This document shows positions 45,440 through 56,859 of a stretch of 64,000 nucleotides of DNA, piece after piece. A program made the position numbers and the translations under genes. Source of the stretch: Neoceratodus forsteri (taxonomy: Eukaryota > Chordata > Ceratodontiformes > Ceratodontidae); assembly GCA_016271365.2 (NCBI GenBank), contig CM057452.1, forward strand, positions 826,428,001 to 826,492,000, in the 5' to 3' direction. A model generated the notes under the pieces. The model ran no database searches. It saw only the letters and a list, made by a program, of their open reading frames with translations, and had not been told where the DNA came from. Numbering within the stretch: position 1 is the stretch's first letter; every line of letters starts with the position of its first letter.

Positions 45440-45895
45440 CAGGTAGCATATGTGCCAGTAGTCTCCATTCATCCCACATGGGCTGTGCTGTGCAGTGCTA
45501 GGTTGATGAGGAACAAGACCGCCATTATGGCAGACTTGACTTCCTCAGTTGATCTGGCTTGCATTAAAAAGACTTGGCTGGGAGATGATGCTGGCCCATC
45601 GCTGGAGGTGTCAGTCCAGTCTGGGTTCTCTGTTGTGCACTGCCTGAGGAGGAACCACAGGGGCAGGGAGTGGCTATCTGTTTTAGATCCAGCTTGAACT
45701 TTTCTGTGCTCCTAGTGGGACCTTCCATGTCCTTCGAGTGTGTGGTTATCTGAGGGGGCCCAAGTGCAGGCTGCAGGATACTCCTTATGTACAGATCTCC
45801 AGACCACAAGGGTGAGTTCCTGCAGGAAGTCACAGATTTCAAGGATGACCTGGTGTTGAAGTCACCCAGATGGTTAGTTCTGGTTAGAGCAAAGC
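45440..45895 (+). pseudogene. L2/Rex-like LINE endonuclease fragment
   Basis: The open frame 45452-45697 encodes MRNKTAIMADLTSSVDLACI, KTWLGDDAGPSLEVSV and GFSVVHCLRR. This is the first part of the APE-type endonuclease of jockey-superfamily LINEs ('NKTAxIxDLI...LACITETWL', with E changed to K here). A shifted frame then has LMYRSPDHKGEFLQEVTDF-like sequence (45787-46050). The match stops near 45895. Clade assignment (L2/Rex-like) is by general wording. Confidence 0.7.
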
Positions 45896-47500
45896 CCCCC
45901 TCAAAAAAAGGACCAAAAAACAGTGCTGAAAATAGGTGCTTGCTGCTGTTAAATTACTGCTTGAGTTATGTGGTTGTTCTGTGGCGTGATGCATTTCCGG
46001 TGGTAGAGGGTTGTTTATTGGTTTGTATGAGTTGTATTGGTGTTCTGTAAGAAGTACGATGGGTGTACAGAGGTGTTGGAGGGGCTATTTTTTCATCTGT
46101 GCCAGGCAATCTGGCAAAAATTGCAGGAGGTGCCCACCATTATTTTGTGTTTTCACAGTTCATTAAACGTGTGGTTAGCTGTATTTATCGGTGTGCTTTT
46201 GTTTGTTTTTTAATATTTTTATAGTGGTATGTGAGCTTACATTGAAGGTAATCTTTGTTGTTTTGCCATTGTATTGATTTTACTTTAGCTGTGTTTGTTC
46301 AGTGCGGTACTGCTTTATGCTGTTTTTTCTGCTCTGTTTTGTACCGCGCTGATATTGATTTCGCTGAATTGTCATAGATACTTAGGGGCAACACACTCCA
46401 AAGCTGTAACATCATCATAGAACCTCTGGCTCCACCCCATTCTGAGTCAGTTAACTTGGAATGTTTAGTCATAAGTCTTTCTGAGCTGTAAAGCAAGATA
46501 ATTGTGCCAGGGTTAACTTATAAATTCCTTAAAAGATATTAACAATAAAGTTCTACCTTACAAGGATGTGTAGACAGCATTGAATTGTCTATCATATCTT
46601 TTTGGATTTAATGATTCATAATATCTCCCAACTATGCCATTATAATCTCTGCAATGGCAGCTTCAACACTGAACTCGTTAAAGATATACTGAGTAAAGGA
46701 ACAAGGCACTAATTGATATGTGCCTGAAACAAATAGCATCAACTTCTCTGGTAAGAAGGTTATGAATTTCAATCAAATTTCAGTTATAGAATATTCTCCA
46801 TGCAATAAAGCACTCTATAGTGGGTCACAGTAGCAACAAAGGAACTAACAAAAAAAATCAGTTATGGCAAGTCTGATAGAACTTCTTTCTGTGTTGTTCC
46901 ACACTGTTACTTGTAATTGGAATGAAAATAATGCAAGTGACACAAAATTAGGCAGATCATGAAGTTCAAATCAAAATTCTACAAGAAGACCTGAATATGG
47001 TTAATAACTGGGTTAAAAACTGGGGCATGAGACTACACTGAGATGTGCGGCCATTTACTGCTAGGATTTAGTAAGCAATACCTACCAAAAATATTTGAGA
47101 GGGACAGAATATTCTTCCAGTATTTAGCTGCCTATTTCTTTCCAGCAACCTGAAGCACCTTACACACAAAGGCTGCATCAGCAAAGTTCTGAGTGTCCAA
47201 TCTGTAATATTTTGTAAATGTGTACAAGGAAGACCAAGAAGAAAAAACTGTTCTGATGGAAGAAAACTGCAAAATAGGCTTACCCAGGCACCAGACTGAA
47301 TGCAGATCACACCAGCAAAACCTTTAGAACTTATCTTACCCGCTTTTTAACAATTCTGAGCAGAATTCATGCAGTGCGGCAAAACACATAATCTCTAACA
47401 GGACATTGGAGTTAAAGCAGAGGCCAATTAAGTAAACAAACAACAGTTTAAACTTACAAAGTCTGTCTATAAAAATAAACAGGATTCTCTAATAAAAGTT
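45896..47500. other. Unassigned intergenic DNA
   Basis: AT-rich with no gene or repeat that I can name. A short block at 46381-46410 (taggggcaacacactccaaag-like) resembles the reverse complement of 56270-56303. It could be a shared small repeat; see the rejected items. Confidence 0.5.
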
Positions 47501-47625
47501 AAAGTACTACAGTAAGAAAAAACTATCTTACTTCGAGGAAGGCGCTTGCAGCAGGCTACACTGGTAGGACTAAGCCGCCAGGAACCAGGACCACATGGAA
47601 AACTTTTAGCTAGCAGTCTAGCTAG
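47501..47625 (+). repeat. DIRS ITR, left end
   Basis: It contains 'ctatcttacttcgaggaagg', 'cttgcagcaggctacactgg', 'taggactaagccgccaggaa' and 'ttttagctagcagtcta'. The last three recur in reverse complement at 56085-56150. The first recurs in the internal complementary region near 55780-55800. Confidence 0.82.
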
Positions 47626-47692
47626 TTGTGAGGATGGTGTGGGGTGGCGAGCATACCTCTCAACCTTTGTCACTGAAATGAGGGACATGGAC

Positions 47693-48222
47693 ATTTTTGA
47701 CATAGACAGGGTAGAGAAGGTTCAGAGGAGGGCAACAAAGATGGTGCATGGATTGCATCACAAGTCCTATGAAGACAGGTTGAAGGAACTGAACATGTAC
47801 TCCCTGGAGGAGAGGAGGGAGAGAGGGGATATGATAGAGACATACAAGTATCTTACCGGGAGAACAGGGTGCAGGAAAACACTATTTTAAGCGAAAAGAT
47901 GTTCCAGGACAAGAGGGCATGGGATGAAGTTGGAGAGGGCGATTCAGAGGAAACATGAGAAAGAATTTCTTCACAGAAGCGGGTGGTGGACAAGTGGAAC
48001 ACCCTGCCAGAGGAAGTGGTGGGGGCTGAAACAATCACAGGATTTAAGAATGCATGGAATAGACATAAAGGAATTCTGGAGGTCAGGGGTAAGGGGCAAC
48101 AGACTTCTAGGAAAACAAACTGAACTTACAAGCTCAAATGGGCAGACTGGGTGGGCCATAGGACCTTATCTGCCGACACTGTCTATGTATCTATGTATCT
48201 ATGTATCTATGTATCTATGTAC
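47693..48222 (+). mobile_element. CR1 3' fragment inside the DIRS left end
   Basis: The frame encodes [20 protein letters not shown] and [16 protein letters not shown] as in the other CR1 copies. The copy ends in a tandem of TATCTATG octamers (48181-48221) instead of the usual TTTCTATG. DIRS terminal sequence resumes at about 48223 (gcccactgctgatgtcagcc), which matches the inner part of the right ITR in reverse complement. Confidence 0.88.
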
Positions 48223-48469
48223 CATGGGGCACCGCCCACTGCTGATGTCAGCCTAGCCTGTATAAGTAGGCAGTCTCCCACACCTACCTCAGTTCTTTAC
48301 CCACCATCCACCCATGCACAACGGACCTTAGCAGATGTCACAGCTACAGTCAATCGCCATTTCCTGTGCTTACCACACTTTTTTATTTTTCATTTTCTTC
48401 AGTGTAAAACATCGAATTTTCTGTGATCCTTTTGATGAGTTTATGTCTTCTCCACCAGCCTGATCTTCC

Positions 48470-49434
48470 AACCTCTTGTTGAAGTGTGCCTGCGGCAAAT
48501 AGATCCCTGAAAAGGATGGCCACTCTGCATGTCTTATATGCTTAGACCCCAGCCTTGACACCAAAGCCTGCCAGTTTGGTCAGAAATTCAACCAGGCCAC
48601 TCAAAGACATAATTTAAAAACTCTGAATAGCCACCTTTTAAAGAAGAAGTTGGTCACGATAGAAAAGGAGCTGCAGGCCAGGAGCTCTTCATCCTCACTG
48701 GCACAGTCCTCTAGGGCCTCTTTGTCTTCTCACAAGGAGAAATCCGGGAAGCACAAGCACCGGGATAAACACCGGGACCGGGCCCAGTCAGCTCACCCCG
48801 CAAATCGTCAACCGAGATGGAATCGTTCCCCCGTGAAGAGTCGGCTCCTTCAGCCCCACCAGTCCTCTCTTCTTCCAAGCTCCTCGTGGCTCCATCACCT
48901 GCCCTGATTGCCATTTTAGGTGGCCACCCTTCAGGGCAGGGGACTTAGTTTCCTGCTCCCCAGCCCCTGACGCTCAGGCCCATATCTTCCATTGGCAATC
49001 AGCCAGGTGGCATGGTCGGTGTTGGTTCCTCTGGCTCAGCTCCACAACCATCGCCCCCCGGGCCATGGAATTGCCTTTGTCGGCTCCCACTACTGGGACT
49101 AACGTCAGTCCTGCAAGGCAATGCCCACAGCAGGCTCCTCCTCATCTGCGTTGCCTCTGCTTTTGATTCAGGGGTTCCCATCCCCTCAGGTGCCAGCTTC
49201 TCCAGCTGGGCCAGTGCCAGTGGATCCTTCCCCTTGGTGCTCCAGGCCATCACCTGCTGGGCTGCAGCAGCCCCAGCCTATGGGTCTGACTCTGTTGTAG
49301 CCCCTGCAACAACCCATGCCACTGCTGACACCAGCTGAGCCGACGCTGGATCCTCAGGTGGACCTGTGCCTGGGTACCCTTTGTGGCTTCTCAGCCATCA
49401 TACCCTTCCCCAGCACCCTCTTATCCATTCCTAC
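48470..49434 (+). pseudogene. DIRS Gag, N-terminal part
   Basis: The region opens with a Cys/His cluster, LLKCACGK then GHSACLICLDPS, typical of the zinc-binding start of DIRS Gag, with a stop at about 48507. A basic, Ser/Lys/Arg-rich stretch follows (SSHKEKSGKHKHRDKHRDRA, 48650-48907). Pro/Ser-rich sequence in other frames then runs up to the inserted LTR. Gag would package the element RNA. Frames are broken by at least two shifts. Confidence 0.68.
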
Positions 49435-51419
49435 TGGTAACCCTTAGGTGGCGCTATCCTATCGGCTACCACCCCTGCCCGTGGGAATATGCACAGGTTG
49501 AGGGGCCTGAGTTCTGTGAACGGGTGCCTCCACCTGGAGGAATGGTGTTGGGGTAGCTTTACTGCTTTAGTATAGCCCTCCGGGATGCTATAACCACCCA
49601 CCAACCTTTCTAGTGGCCTAAACAGTAACATCATAGAACATTCGCATGAACTGGACAACAGTAAGAATATACTCACACCCCTTGCACGTACCACAAGGGC
49701 TGGATCTGCTGCAATTGCCCTGAAGACCCCTTGGAAAATTAGATCAGCAATACACAATGCAAAACCTTTCACTGTGACCCCACTAATAATATGCACACTA
49801 GCCAGGTTAAATGTGAAACAGATGATCAGGTTTATTCAGGGGAAGTGAACAAGGGAAGGTCATGAATTTAGTCAAATGACTGGCACTCTGATTTACTTCA
49901 GGCTGGTTCAGTATGCACTGTAAGTCCCTGATAATTAGTCTTGCAACCCTGGGTACCCAGATTTTACACAGGCTAGCCTGGAGCATTGCCTGGGTGACTG
50001 GCATTGCAGCTGTTGTTGGGGCTCTTTAGGAAGAAAAACAGTTAGCTTGTGCACAACCCAAATATTTGTAATCCCGAGCCGGATGGCTCAGTCCGTTAGC
50101 AATAACCCAAAGCAGATCAATCAGTTGACACACAATAATTTGTAGCTGTTGTTGGAGGAAGCTACCCTGATTTGTACTCACACAACCCGGACCAGGATGT
50201 AGGACAGGCGAGATGAAGACCTTATGGTGTTGATGTGATGTGCCAGGAGAAGCAGGTCCTACATGACTCACCTCCTGGTGGTCGCTACCTGTTTGATGGT
50301 GTTGAGCAGGGGCCCAAATCCCAAAGCCAGTTTTTCACTGAGATGATCTCTGGAATGCGGGTAGGGCCCAAGCATGAGGAACAGTCCTGAGAAAAGTTTG
50401 TGATCTTTTGCTGAAAAGCCTCCAGCTGGCCTAACAGGATTCACCGTGGGGAACCAAATCACGACCCACTAACCACATTCAGCACACTTAAATCAGCTAT
50501 TTCTCTAAGCCACAAGGCGGAAATAGTCCACTTGTTAATTACAGCTTCACTGCGCAAACCTTTCAATCTGAGGCTATCTTCTCTCATTCAGGCAGGCCGA
50601 TCACTTTTAGAGCATGTCTTGCAAGTAGCAATAACAAGCTTTCTTTCCTTTGCTGCAGGTCTAAGACAGCAATCGGAAAAATCTGACTTTTGCAATAGGC
50701 AATTTCCTCAGGCCAGAGAATGTGGCAGGCAGGCTAACAGAGTCTTCCAGCCAGTTCTCCTGTGCTCCCTTTAGGAGCAGCTGCTCAACCACTTGAGCTA
50801 TTCACTCTCCAACCTCCACTCATGACTGACACACTGCTTCAGGCTGTTCTGGGCATTTCCCTGTAAACCACAAGTTTTGGTTGGTTTAGGGAACTGTCTG
50901 TCACAGAAAGGGCTCCCCTTCCAGGCCCATTTTGACAGCAAACACCTACAGCTACAAATACTACAGAATTTCTTTCCCATTCAACCCCTGGGGACAGTCT
51001 CCATTTTAGGTCCCCAGAGATTCGATTGGCCAAATACTGGCAGTCCAGAACCAACATGGTGGCTCCTATTCAAATGTTCAGGCTGCAAAAGAAAGCAGGT
51101 TAGACAAACTTCTTTACCATTATTATTATATAGATAAACAATAAATAACCACATTTCCTAACAGGGCTCCCGCTGTGCTCTAAGTGCCTTCAGAATGGAG
51201 CAATATAACAGGCTGTCTGGTCTTAATTACTCGGACCCAGCCCAGACTGATTTCCAAACATAGAATAGGCGCTCTCTTAAAGAGACAGGTGCAGAGACTC
51301 GCTAGAGCACTCTCATGCAGACACATAGAACTACTGCAGACAGGACGCCAGCCTGACAGTTGGCATTTAGGAGCCCAGGAAGACATTTTAGTAAACCCCA
51401 ATTTGTAGGGGGGGTTACA
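49435..51419 (-). repeat. Gypsy solo LTR in the DIRS gag
   Basis: This 1985-bp LTR starts TGGTAAC and ends GTTACA. It is homologous to the LTR of the Gypsy element at 12426-14316, in the same orientation: 'cttaggtggcgctat', 'ggggcctgagttctg' and 'cacctggagg' at the start, 'gacatttt...ccccaatttgtag' at the end. There is no internal region, so it arose by recombination between two LTRs. No matching target duplication is visible: 'cctac' on the left, 'tgtat' on the right. Confidence 0.88.
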
Positions 51420-52743
51420 TGTATAACATACCACCCTCAGTGAATTATAATCCCCTCTTTCTGATATGGTGGTCCTTCATGCTAAGGCAGACCCCTGCTC
51501 CTCACGGGCCACCTCCTGCATCTCTCCTTCATCCGCTCCCCAGGACCCCCGGCCCCAGAATCCAGACTGGGTTGTTCCCAGCAAACCCCACATGTCGGGG
51601 TCCTCAGTGGCTCATTCTAACATTGGCTCAGACTCTCAAAGGGACAAACACTGGCCCTCGGCATCGGTCTCAGATGGTGAGTCCACTGAGGATTACTCCG
51701 ATTCTTTGGGGTCTTCCTCCTCACCTGGTGATCCTCGGACCGGGATGACCAGGCTAAGGAGGTACCCAAGTCTCCCTTAATGATCCATCCTTCATGGATG
51801 TTATGCACCACATCCAGTCCATTATGGGCTGGAAGATAGAGGAGCAGGACCCGGAGAGATGCTGTTTGGCCATCTATCTCCGGCAGCAAGATGCCCTCCC
51901 TATGGTGGTGTCCCCTTTGATTGACTCCTATGATAATGTCACTAGGGAGGCCTTGAATCATCTTTCTACCACCCCTCCTCCACCCAAGAAGGCAGACTGC
52001 CTTTACCAACCCCAGCTGGCAAACCCTTTTTTGAGAGTCACCCTAAGGTGAATACAGTGATAATTAATGCGGTGCATGACTGTACTAACAAGCCCAAGCA
52101 CCTTAGTTTCCTCCCCCTGGACCAGAAGTCCAGGCAGCTGAATAACCTTGGCAAATGTGTTTTTGCTTCTACTACTCTGGCTATCTGGGCCATAAATTAT
52201 CTGGCCCAGATGGTCCAATATCAGAATGTTCTTTGGGACCAAGCAAGGGATCTGGTGCAGACCTTACCAGAGGACCCCACTAAGATGCAGCTCGCCCAAC
52301 TTATGAAGTCAGGCTCAGACGTGGGAATTCATGTCCTCAGGGCAGCATATGATGCTGTGGACACCTCTGGGCATGGGACAGCTGCTGGGGTCTGTCTCTG
52401 GTGCCATTCTTGGCTCCGGGTATCAGGTTTTGCCTCAGATGTGCAAGCCAGCATTTTGGACGCCCCCTTCCGAGGTTTGTTCCTTTTTGAGGGGGATGTC
52501 CAGGACATCATTTCTACCCTACAGAAGTCGGGGCAGGCCCTTAAGTTGTTCCATTCATTCTATCACACCCAACCTGGAGCAGGCCAATGTCAGCCCTTTC
52601 GCCGGTCCTCCTGCAAGCAGTCTCAAAACCAACCTGCCAAGGGTCAGCACAAGCATAAGGCCACAGCGGACCCTGTTGCTGTTGCCACCAGAGCTTCTGG
52701 GGCCCCCATGCCCCGCCTGCCTGTGCCCGCCCCTATCTCCTGA
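51420..52743 (+). pseudogene. DIRS Gag, C-terminal part
   Basis: It continues after the solo LTR with a Ser/Asp-rich linker (SDGESTEDYSDSLGSSSS). The frame 51794-52051 has MDVMHHIQSIMGWKIEEQDP. The 231-codon frame 52048-52743 has the most conserved DIRS Gag core: PLDQKSRQLNNLGKCVFAST, IWAINYLAQMVQYQ, LRAAYDAVDTSGHGTAAGV and LDAPFRGLFLF. It ends in a basic, Gln/Lys-rich tail. One stop at 52049 and earlier frame shifts break it. The solo LTR split it from its N-terminal half. Confidence 0.8.
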
Positions 52744-54365
52744 CTCCTTTGCTGACCTCCTCCCTCTGGCCAAGCATCCAAGGGAGGTGATCAGGGATCG
52801 GTTCTCCCTCCACCTAGAGGGGTGGAAGGGGGTGAGCATGGACAACTGGGTGCTCCAGATCATAGAACACTTTCACACTCATGAGTTGCCTTCAGAACCC
52901 CCCCCATTCACTCCACATATGCTCCTGCACACCTGTCTCTGGTTTGGGAGGAAATTCAGGCTCTTATTCAAAAATGAGCCATAGAGCCCATCCCTCTGGC
53001 TCAGTGGGGAAGGGGGGTTTACTCCAACTTCCTCCTTGTCCCCAAAAAGACCAGAGATCTTTGGCCCATCCTGGACCTGAGCCATCTGAATCTGTACATC
53101 AAGTACAAGTGCTTCTGGATGGTCACTGTCCAGCGGCTGTTACCTCTTTTGCACCGGGGGACTGGCTCTGCTCTCTGGATATACAGGATGCTTACCTGCA
53201 CATCCAAATCTTTCCAGCCCATCGTCGCTTCCTCCGCTTCCATTTTCAGGGAAACAATTTTCAATTCTGGGCCATCCCTTTTGGTCTTTCCTTGGCCCCC
53301 CAGGTATTTACCAAATGTCTAGCAGAGATAGCAGCTGCATTGCAGAGACAGGGCTTCTTCGTGTTCCCCTACCTGAATGACTGGCTGTTAGCAACCCCCT
53401 CCAGGGACCGCTTAAATCAGATTCTGGAATACACCTTCCATCTCTTCCAGGCCCTGGGAATCAATATAAATCTATGGAAGTCCTGCCTCTCCCCTTGCTA
53501 GCACCTTCAATACAAAGGGGCAGTCCTGGACCACTGCCAGGGCAAGGCTTTTTTGCCTGAGGACTGGGCAAGTGACTGATGGAGCAGGCCTGTCTGGTTT
53601 CCTCCAGTCAGCAGGTCCTCACCAGAGTTTTCCTGTGCCTTCTGGGCCACATGGCAGTGGCAATTGCCACTGTTCCCCTGGCCCACCTGCATATGTGGGT
53701 TCCTCAGTGAACCTTGAGGGTCCAGTGGGACCAACGCACAGATGACCTGGAACAGTTGGTCCTGGTCTCGGACCCAGTTCAGAGTGTTTTTTCTTGGTAG
53801 CTGGATCCAGCCAACCTCCTTTAGGGGGTCTCTTTTCAGTTCTTGACCCCCCCCCCAGCAGATTCTCATGACACGCATCCATCTGGGGATGGGGTGCTCA
53901 TCTGACCGATCACCAGACCCAGGGTACCTGGACAGATGTAGAGCAGGGTCTTCATATCAATGTTCTGGAGATGTGGTTAGTTCTTTACATCCTGCAGGCC
54001 TTTCAGACTAATCTCCCCCGTCTGCTGCTGGTGCAGATGGACAATATGTGTGTTGTGTATTACATCAACAGATAGGGGGGACCCACTCATACCGCCTGTG
54101 TTGGGAGTTGATGAGAGTCTGGTATTGGGTCATTGAGCGTGGTCTGGAGCTCTCGGACGTACATGTTCCAAATGTTCAAAATGTCTTAGCTGACAGTCTC
54201 AGCTGCTCCAGGTCGTGGGCTCATGAGCGGGAGCTTCTATCCTCACTGGTCAAAGATCTCTTCGACAGGTGGAGCCATCCAGAGTTGAACCTCTTTGCAT
54301 CCCCACTCAATGCAAAACTGCCACTTTTTTGTTTGCTTGATACCGAGCCTGGAGTTTTCTGGTGA
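52744..54365 (+). pseudogene. DIRS reverse transcriptase and RNase H
   Basis: The lead-in (52740-52984) has FSLHLEGWKGVSMDNWVLQI, the usual start of DIRS pol. The RT core in 52881-53501 reads PGDWLCSLDIQDAYLHIQIF, RRFLRFHFQGNNFQFWAIPF and GLSLAPQVFTKCLAEIAAAL. The catalytic box there is YLNDWLLA, in place of DIRS 'YLDDWL': one catalytic Asp is Asn. A broken stretch (53502-54040) precedes RNase H-like sequence with VLEMWLVLYILQAF and LVQMDNMCVVYYINR, then the connection LADSLSC...HPELNLFASPLNAKLP (54048-54365). Several stops are present. Confidence 0.88.
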
Positions 54366-55680
54366 GACGCATTGTCCCGCTCCTGAAGGGGGAGGTTTCT
54401 GTACTCCTTTTCTCCCTTCCTGCTGTTCCAGAGGGTTCTTCTCAAGCTCCATTTGGAAGGGGCAGAGACGATCCTCATAGCTCCATTCTAGCCACACCAG
54501 ATTTGGCTCCCCTTTCTGCAACAGCTGGCAGTGGAACCTCCGGTGCCCTTGTCCCTGTGCTGTGCACCAACTTGCTCTCCCAGGACCGGGCACCCTTGTC
54601 CACACCTAACGTTCCTGCATCTCCACGCATGGCTTCTGCAAACCTAGCTATTGCCCACTTTGGGGTTCCCTCTGGGGTCACAGATGTTCTGGTGGCAGTC
54701 AGGAAACCCTCCACCAGGGCCACTTATGCCATGAAATGGAAATGCTTCTCAGTTTGGTCCACTGCTCGCCATTTGGATCCTTTCACCTGCCCAGTGAATC
54801 AAATTTTGGAGTACCTCCTTTCCCTTTCAGATTCAGGCTTGGGGCACTCTTCATTTAAGGTGTACCTTTCTGCCATCTTTGCATACTGTGCACCTATTGA
54901 GGGCAAAGCTGTTGCCTAGGAAGTGTCCTGCACATTCCTGCGGGGCATTTTGTATCTGAAACCTCTCATTCAGGACCCAGTCCCTTCAGAGACCACAACT
55001 TTATGTTGGAGAAACTCGCTTTACCTTCCTTTGAACTGGCCGCAAGTTGTGAGCTATGATTTCTCTCATGGAAAGAGCTCTTTTTAGTTACTTTTACTTC
55101 TGCTCAAAGGATTTCTGAGCTCCAGGCTCTGATGTGCAAGGAGCCTTATTTGTTTTTTTCACAAAGACTGGGTGTCTTTATATACTGTACTAATCCTAAG
55201 TTTTTACCTAAGGTGGTGTTGGAGTTTACTTTGAATCAGCCCATCCACCTTCCAGTTTATTTTCCTGAGTATTCCAATCAGGAAGAGGCTTTGTTCCATT
55301 ATGTGGATGTACATAGGATTTTGCAGCACTACTTGAACCGCACAAAGCCATTCAGAAAATCTGAACAGTTGCTCGTTTTGTTCGCCCCCAAAAGAGAGGG
55401 TGCTGCTGTTTCCAAACAGTGTTTGTCTAAGTGGTTAGCAAATTGCATTGTTTATTGCTACTGCAAGTACAACAAACCCCTTCTGGAGGTGGTCAAGGGC
55501 CATACCACCAGGGGTATGGCTGCCTCCATGGCTTGCTTCAAAAATGTGTCTGCTGCGGACATCTATGCAGCTGCCATCTGGAGTTCTGTCCACACCTTCA
55601 CCAAGCACTACAGTCTGGACATTGCCTCTAGCTGCAAGTCCAATTTCAGCCTGGCAGTTCTTCAGAGCCTTCTCTCATGA
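54366..55680 (+). pseudogene. DIRS tyrosine recombinase
   Basis: The N-terminal SAM-like part is in 54362-54919 (VRKPSTRATYAMKWKCFSVW, LGHSSFKVYLSAIFAYC). A stop at 54917 and a frameshift lead into 55132-55680. The catalytic Arg context is TSAQRISELQAL (about 55097-55132). Then follow the H-x-x-R block GHTTRGMAAS (about 55499-55527) and the nucleophile in HTFTKHYSLD (about 55590-55620, Tyr in KHY). This enzyme would integrate a circular DNA intermediate without a target duplication. The catalytic tetrad is legible even though the ORF is broken. Confidence 0.9.
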
Positions 55681-55745
55681 GCTTTTGGCTGCTGATCTGT
55701 CCTCCTCCTGGTTGTGTTATCCTGGTGACACTTAGTACTGCTTGG

Positions 55746-55860
55746 GACTCAGTCCTACCAGTGTGGCCTGCAGCAAGAACCTTCCTCTAAGTAAGATAGT
55801 ACAGTTACATAAGAACTTACTGTGACAGTAGATCTTCAAGAGAAGCTCTTGCAGCAGGCC
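55746..55860 (+). repeat. DIRS internal complementary region
   Basis: The left half (agtcctaccagtgtggcctg ... taagtaagatagt) is the reverse complement of the left ITR. The right half (gttacataagaacttactgt ... agctcttgcagcaggcc) is shared with the right ITR in the same orientation (about 56150-56205, inverted). This juxtaposition of both ends is diagnostic of DIRS1-like elements. Confidence 0.82.
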
Positions 55861-56084
55861 CTACTTTCCCTCCCTCCCTCCTTGCCCCTGCTTCTCTTTT
55901 CCTTCAAACTACTTCTGTCTTTTCTTTGGCTCTCAGGAAACCACCTTGGTTCTCCTTTAGCTGCCCATATGGGGTCTCCAGGGGGGAGAACTGAAGGAGG
56001 TGTGGGGGACCATCCACCTACATAGGCTAGGCTGAGGTCAGCTGACTGACATTGGCAGTGGGTCGTCTCCTGTGGTAGACTGCT

Positions 56085-56205
56085 AGCTAGAAGTTTTCTG
56101 TGTGGTCCTGGCACCTGGCAGCTTAGTCCTACCAGTGTGGCCAGCTGCAAAAGCTTCTCTCAAAGATCTGCTGTACAGTAAGTTCTTACATAACTGTACT
56201 TTGTT
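56085..56205 (+). repeat. DIRS ITR, right end
   Basis: In reverse complement it reads 'gttatgtaagaacttactgt', 'ggccacactggtaggactaa', 'gctgccaggtgccaggacca' and 'cttctagctagcagtct'. It pairs with the left ITR at 47501-47625. Confidence 0.82.
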
Positions 56206-56209
56206 GAAA

Positions 56210-56645
56210 AATGTCTTCCTGCAGGAGAGCTCCTAGCTATGCTGCCTGACTCTCTATCAACACACTGACGTCATAACTTTGGAGTGTTTTGACCCCTAGT
56301 ATGCGAACATGTTTAACCCAGCAGTAAATGACTAGCCCAGTGACACCATGGAATAACGCGAAACAAACATTTTTGACAATTAGACACATTTGAGGGTATC
56401 ACACATTCAACTTTGAAAGCAATATTATGCCTGGATCAAATCAGCTAAATCACCCAAAGGATGGTCTAGTAAGCTACGTCCACTGCTGAAAGTACTAGGC
56501 AGGAGGTCATAGAGTTAGTATTGGAGGATTTTCAAAGATGCCACTGCGCCAGTGTTGCACGTGGATAAGAAGATGAACAGTGTGCACAGTACATCCCCAC
56601 ACCCAATCCTGCTGATAAGGACATGCCCAAAGTGAGCAATTTTTA
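56210..56645. other. Unassigned DNA right of the DIRS element
   Basis: No gene or named repeat seen. Confidence 0.5.
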
Positions 56646-56649
56646 TTTT

Positions 56650-56858
56650 ATATTCTTATTGGTAACCAGGTAAGGCCCACTAGGCACAATGCCTGTTTTC
56701 AGGGGCAGCCCAGGGGCATTGGGAAGGTTAAGTGACTTGCTCAGTGTAACACAGTATGCAGGTGGAAGTTGAGGGAATCAAACCCAGGTCTGCTGGATTT
56801 ACAATGCTCTCATTCACAGCTTGTTACTCTAACCTCTACACTACACTGCCAGTACAAT
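56650..56858 (-). repeat. CORE-SINE (tRNA head plus MIR-like core)
   Basis: On the minus strand it begins 'ggcagtgtagtgtagaggtt' with box B-like 'gggtttgattccc', followed by the core 'actgagcaagtcacttaacc'. It ends at 'ggttaccaataagaata'. Head, core and order match MIR-like CORE-SINEs. Confidence 0.8.
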
Positions 56859-56859
56859 T

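Larger units (their letters stand above)
47501..56205 (+). mobile_element. DIRS-type retrotransposon with nested CR1 and Gypsy solo LTR
   Basis: Inverted ends are 47501-47625 and 56085-56205. An internal complementary region lies at 55746-55860. Coding order is Gag, then RT with RNase H, then tyrosine recombinase, as in DIRS1. A CR1 3' fragment (47693-48222) sits in the left terminal region and a 1985-bp Gypsy solo LTR (49435-51419) sits in gag. Without these the element is about 6.2 kb. All three ORFs are damaged by stops, but motifs are clear. No integrase or LTR of its own is present, consistent with recombinase-mediated insertion. Confidence 0.9.

Noticed and set aside
46381..56303. Possible outer inverted repeats (46381-46410 and 56270-56303) making a larger element around the DIRS
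   Set aside because: Only about 30 bases with several mismatches and no target duplication; more likely two copies of a small repeat.
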